From Mageeibacillus sp. UBA5770 (GTDB taxonomy: Bacteria > Bacillota_A > Clostridia > Saccharofermentanales > Saccharofermentanaceae), in NCBI GenBank assembly GCA_002418705.1, contig DIEQ01000134.1, forward strand, positions 1 through 64,000: a DNA stretch of 64,000 bases. Direction: 5' to 3'. The position numbers were made by a program, and so were the translations under genes. This document shows, piece after piece, positions 62,452-64,000 of this stretch (positions are counted from its first letter, which is position 1; the number at the start of each line of letters is the position of its first letter). Under the pieces are notes generated by a model. The model was not told where the DNA came from and ran no database searches. It saw nothing but the letters and a program-made list of their open reading frames with translations.

Positions 62452-63252
62452 TCACACAGACTTTTTCCTGAAAAGCAGCGGTGCCAGACCGAAATGCTTT
62501 TTGAAAGCTTTGGAAAAATTAAAGATATCCTGATAACCGACACTTCGAGCCGCGTCCTGTACAGAATACCCGTTTTCTGTCAGATACCTCGCAGCACGCT
62601 GCAGCCTCAGATCTATCAGATAATCTCTGGGAGTACATCCAATTTCTGCAGTAAACAATCGACAAAGGTATCTTCGGTCTATGCCGATCAGATCAGCGAT
62701 GCCTTCGATGCTTATTTCTGCTGTGTAATTTACCTTCATATAATCGACCGCCCTCCGGACATACTCCCGGTTCGGCCGGCTATAGGACGTATCCTGTCGC
62801 AGTATAGAAAATATTTCATAGATCTTCGCACACAGATAAAGCTCAACAGAGGCCTGAAGCTTACTTTCAGTCCTTATATCCGTAAAAATACGTTCAAGCC
62901 TGGTGTCAAAAAGAACGGCCTGACCGCTGCCAAGGTGAGACCCCGACAACAGCCCGGCACAGCGGCCCCCTGCAAATCCGATCCATACATACGACCATGG
63001 ATCCAGATCATCCGCCTGATAGTATGTCAGCTCATCCGGCCTGATCAGAAAGACCATCCCGGCATGGAGCTCGTGACGCTGATTGTCCTTCAGAAAAATA
63101 CCACGCCGCGACCGAACGAAGTGAAGCAGGTAATAATCACGTGCTGCCGGACCGAAACTATGACCGGGGCTGCAGTTCTCCCAGCCGCAAATCAAAGGAT
63201 TGATATCTGCGAATTGTTGGTTGATAACGGAAATGTTCACCAAATCATCCAT
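62452..63252 (-). CDS. AraC-family transcriptional regulator
   Basis: About 266 residues from the ATG at 63252, with AAGGGG ahead; an upstream in-frame start adds 28 residues without a ribosome site. N-terminal cupin-type sugar-binding domain (HFVRSRRGIFLKDNQRHELHAGMVFLIRPDE), C-terminal double helix-turn-helix (ISIEGIADLIGIDRRYLCRLFTAEIGCTPRDYL ... FNFSKAFKKHFGLAPL). Divergent from the GH4 gene, which it probably controls in response to an alpha-galactoside or related sugar. Confidence 0.92.
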   Translation of the reverse strand: MDDLVNISVINQQFADINPLICGWENCSPGHSFGPAARDYYLLHFVRSRRGIFLKDNQRHELHAGMVFLIRPDELTYYQADDLDPWSYVWIGFAGGRCAGLLSGSHLGSGQAVLFDTRLERIFTDIRTESKLQASVELYLCAKIYEIFSILRQDTSYSRPNREYVRRAVDYMKVNYTAEISIEGIADLIGIDRRYLCRLFTAEIGCTPRDYLIDLRLQRAARYLTENGYSVQDAARSVGYQDIFNFSKAFKKHFGLAPLLFRKKSV

Positions 63253-63324
63253 TTTGTGCCCCTTGTTTGATTGTTCTTTTACTAAATCAGTTACATTATG
63301 ACATACAATAGTTCCCTGATACAA

Positions 63325-63353
63325 TTCGAAATACAAAAATGAAAAGTTATACT
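63325..63353 (+). promoter_or_regulatory. Candidate promoter of the GH4 gene
   Basis: TATACT (near 63348) preceded after 17 bases by TTCGAA (near 63325). The -35 is poor, as expected for an AraC-activated promoter. Positions are approximate. Confidence 0.4.
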
Positions 63354-63377
63354 GAATGCATCAGGAGGAACAAAAAT

Positions 63378-64000
63378 ATGCACAAAATAACATTTCTTGG
63401 TGCGGGAAGCACCATTTTTGCCAAAAACGTACTTGGCGACTGTATGCTGAGCGACACCTTTTCCACAAGCGAGATCTGTCTTTATGACATAGATGAAAAT
63501 CGCCTTCGCGAGTCAGAGCTGATGCTGACAGCGATCAACAATCATTCAAATGCCGGAAAGGCAGTCATCAGGAGCTTTCTTGGCGTCGAAAACCGGAAAA
63601 ATGCCCTGCGCGGTGCGACGTTTGTCGTCAATGCAATCCAGGTCGGCGGATATGATCCATGTACCATATCCGACTTTGAGATCCCGAAGAAATATGGCCT
63701 GCGCCAAACCATCGCCGACACACTGGGAATCGGCGGTATCATGCGCGCTTTGCGGACAATACCAGTCATGGCTGATTTTGCCCGGGATATGGAAGAAGTA
63801 TGCCCCGATGCCTGGCTAATGAATTACACAAATCCCATGTCAATCCTGACCGGATACATGCAGCGATATACAGGTGTGAAAACAGTTGGCCTGTGCCATA
63901 GCGTACAGGTGTGTTCCGAAGGCCTGCTCAAATCATTGGGCATGGAGGACAAGCTTACAAATCGAAAAGAACTCATTGCCGGCATCAATCATATGGGATG
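63378..64000 (+). CDS. GH4 family glycosidase, alpha-galactosidase-like (3' end outside window)
   Basis: The first 207 residues are visible. N-terminal NAD-binding KITFLGAGSTIFAKNVLGD, then TLGIGGIMRALRTIP, NYTNPMS and GLCHSVQ, whose Cys and, further on, INHMG supply the metal site. GH4 enzymes need NAD+ and Mn2+ and act by an oxidation-elimination-reduction route. The sequence is closest to the MelA alpha-galactosidase/alpha-glucuronidase branch. AGGAGG precedes the ATG. Divergent from the AraC gene. Cut by the window edge. Confidence 0.88.
   Translation, partial: MHKITFLGAGSTIFAKNVLGDCMLSDTFSTSEICLYDIDENRLRESELMLTAINNHSNAGKAVIRSFLGVENRKNALRGATFVVNAIQVGGYDPCTISDFEIPKKYGLRQTIADTLGIGGIMRALRTIPVMADFARDMEEVCPDAWLMNYTNPMSILTGYMQRYTGVKTVGLCHSVQVCSEGLLKSLGMEDKLTNRKELIAGINHMG

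Noticed and set aside
62494..63270. 258-codon plus frame
   Set aside because: Shadow of the AraC regulator on the opposite strand.
1..64000. Mobile elements, prophage, CRISPR arrays, tRNA or rRNA genes
   Set aside because: No transposase, integrase, phage structural gene, regular repeat-spacer array or tRNA/rRNA-like sequence was recognised on either strand; a tRNA missed by eye cannot be fully excluded.

Overview
The window is ordinary chromosome of a low-to-moderate GC Gram-positive anaerobe, most likely a member of the Clostridia (Lachnospiraceae-like). The support is indirect but consistent: purine-rich Shine-Dalgarno sites and several TTG/GTG starts, many short lipoproteins with Ser/Thr-rich linkers, a pyruvate formate-lyase system, a 2-oxoacid:ferredoxin oxidoreductase, FeoAB, RNase J, a bifunctional Rel, and CUT1 sugar ABC genes beside a YesM/YesN-type two-component system. 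I see no rRNA, tRNA, CRISPR array, transposase, phage gene or plasmid origin.

Layout. 1-2523 (minus): two lipoproteins (the first cut by the window edge, with a GerMN-like end) and a double-CDGSH iron-sulfur protein. 2656-7748: two c-di-GMP proteins (PAS-GGDEF; membrane PAS-GGDEF-HD-GYP), a beta-CASP metallo-hydrolase between them, and a lipoprotein. 7738-10092 (minus): feoAB behind a promoter carrying two DtxR-type inverted repeats. 10298-26114: the main accessory region, a saccharide locus that appears built around alpha-1,6 linkages. GH13 isomaltase-like enzyme, GH36 alpha-galactosidase and a GPH symporter run on plus; convergent to them on minus are a six-hairpin glycosidase of unassigned family, a GH66 dextranase-type enzyme without signal peptide, two ABC permeases and a sugar-binding lipoprotein; a divergent sensor kinase/AraC-type regulator pair completes it. 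The two halves share a perfect bidirectional terminator at 15690-15738.

26280-35287: uracil-type permease, a flavocytochrome/ferric-reductase-like membrane protein with a cytochrome b5-like lipoprotein (a probable small electron-transfer operon), a 2-hydroxyacid dehydrogenase, PpnP, a zinc-ribbon/membrane/propeller protein, a class A beta-lactamase-like hydrolase and a DMT transporter. 35307-45506: pflA/pflB, mntP, pyruvate kinase, a CmpB-like membrane protein, an SH3/3D cell-wall protein and RNase J with a long disordered N-terminus. 45588-50421 (minus): rel, recJ and rpsU. 50662-52432 (plus): an amt-PII operon with a leader that can fold as an ANTAR-like antiterminator/terminator switch. 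52559-58388 (minus): HIT protein, alaS and the two-gene oxoacid:ferredoxin oxidoreductase. 58466-64000: TauE-like and MFS transporters, a DUF4180 protein, a lipoprotein, an SDR, and an AraC regulator divergent from a GH4 gene cut by the window edge.

The most interesting points are the alpha-1,6 saccharide locus with an apparently cytoplasmic GH66 and an unassigned neighbour, the amt leader together with a PII protein lacking Tyr51, and the b5-lipoprotein/flavocytochrome pair. All functions are inferred from reading the translated sequence; no database search was possible.
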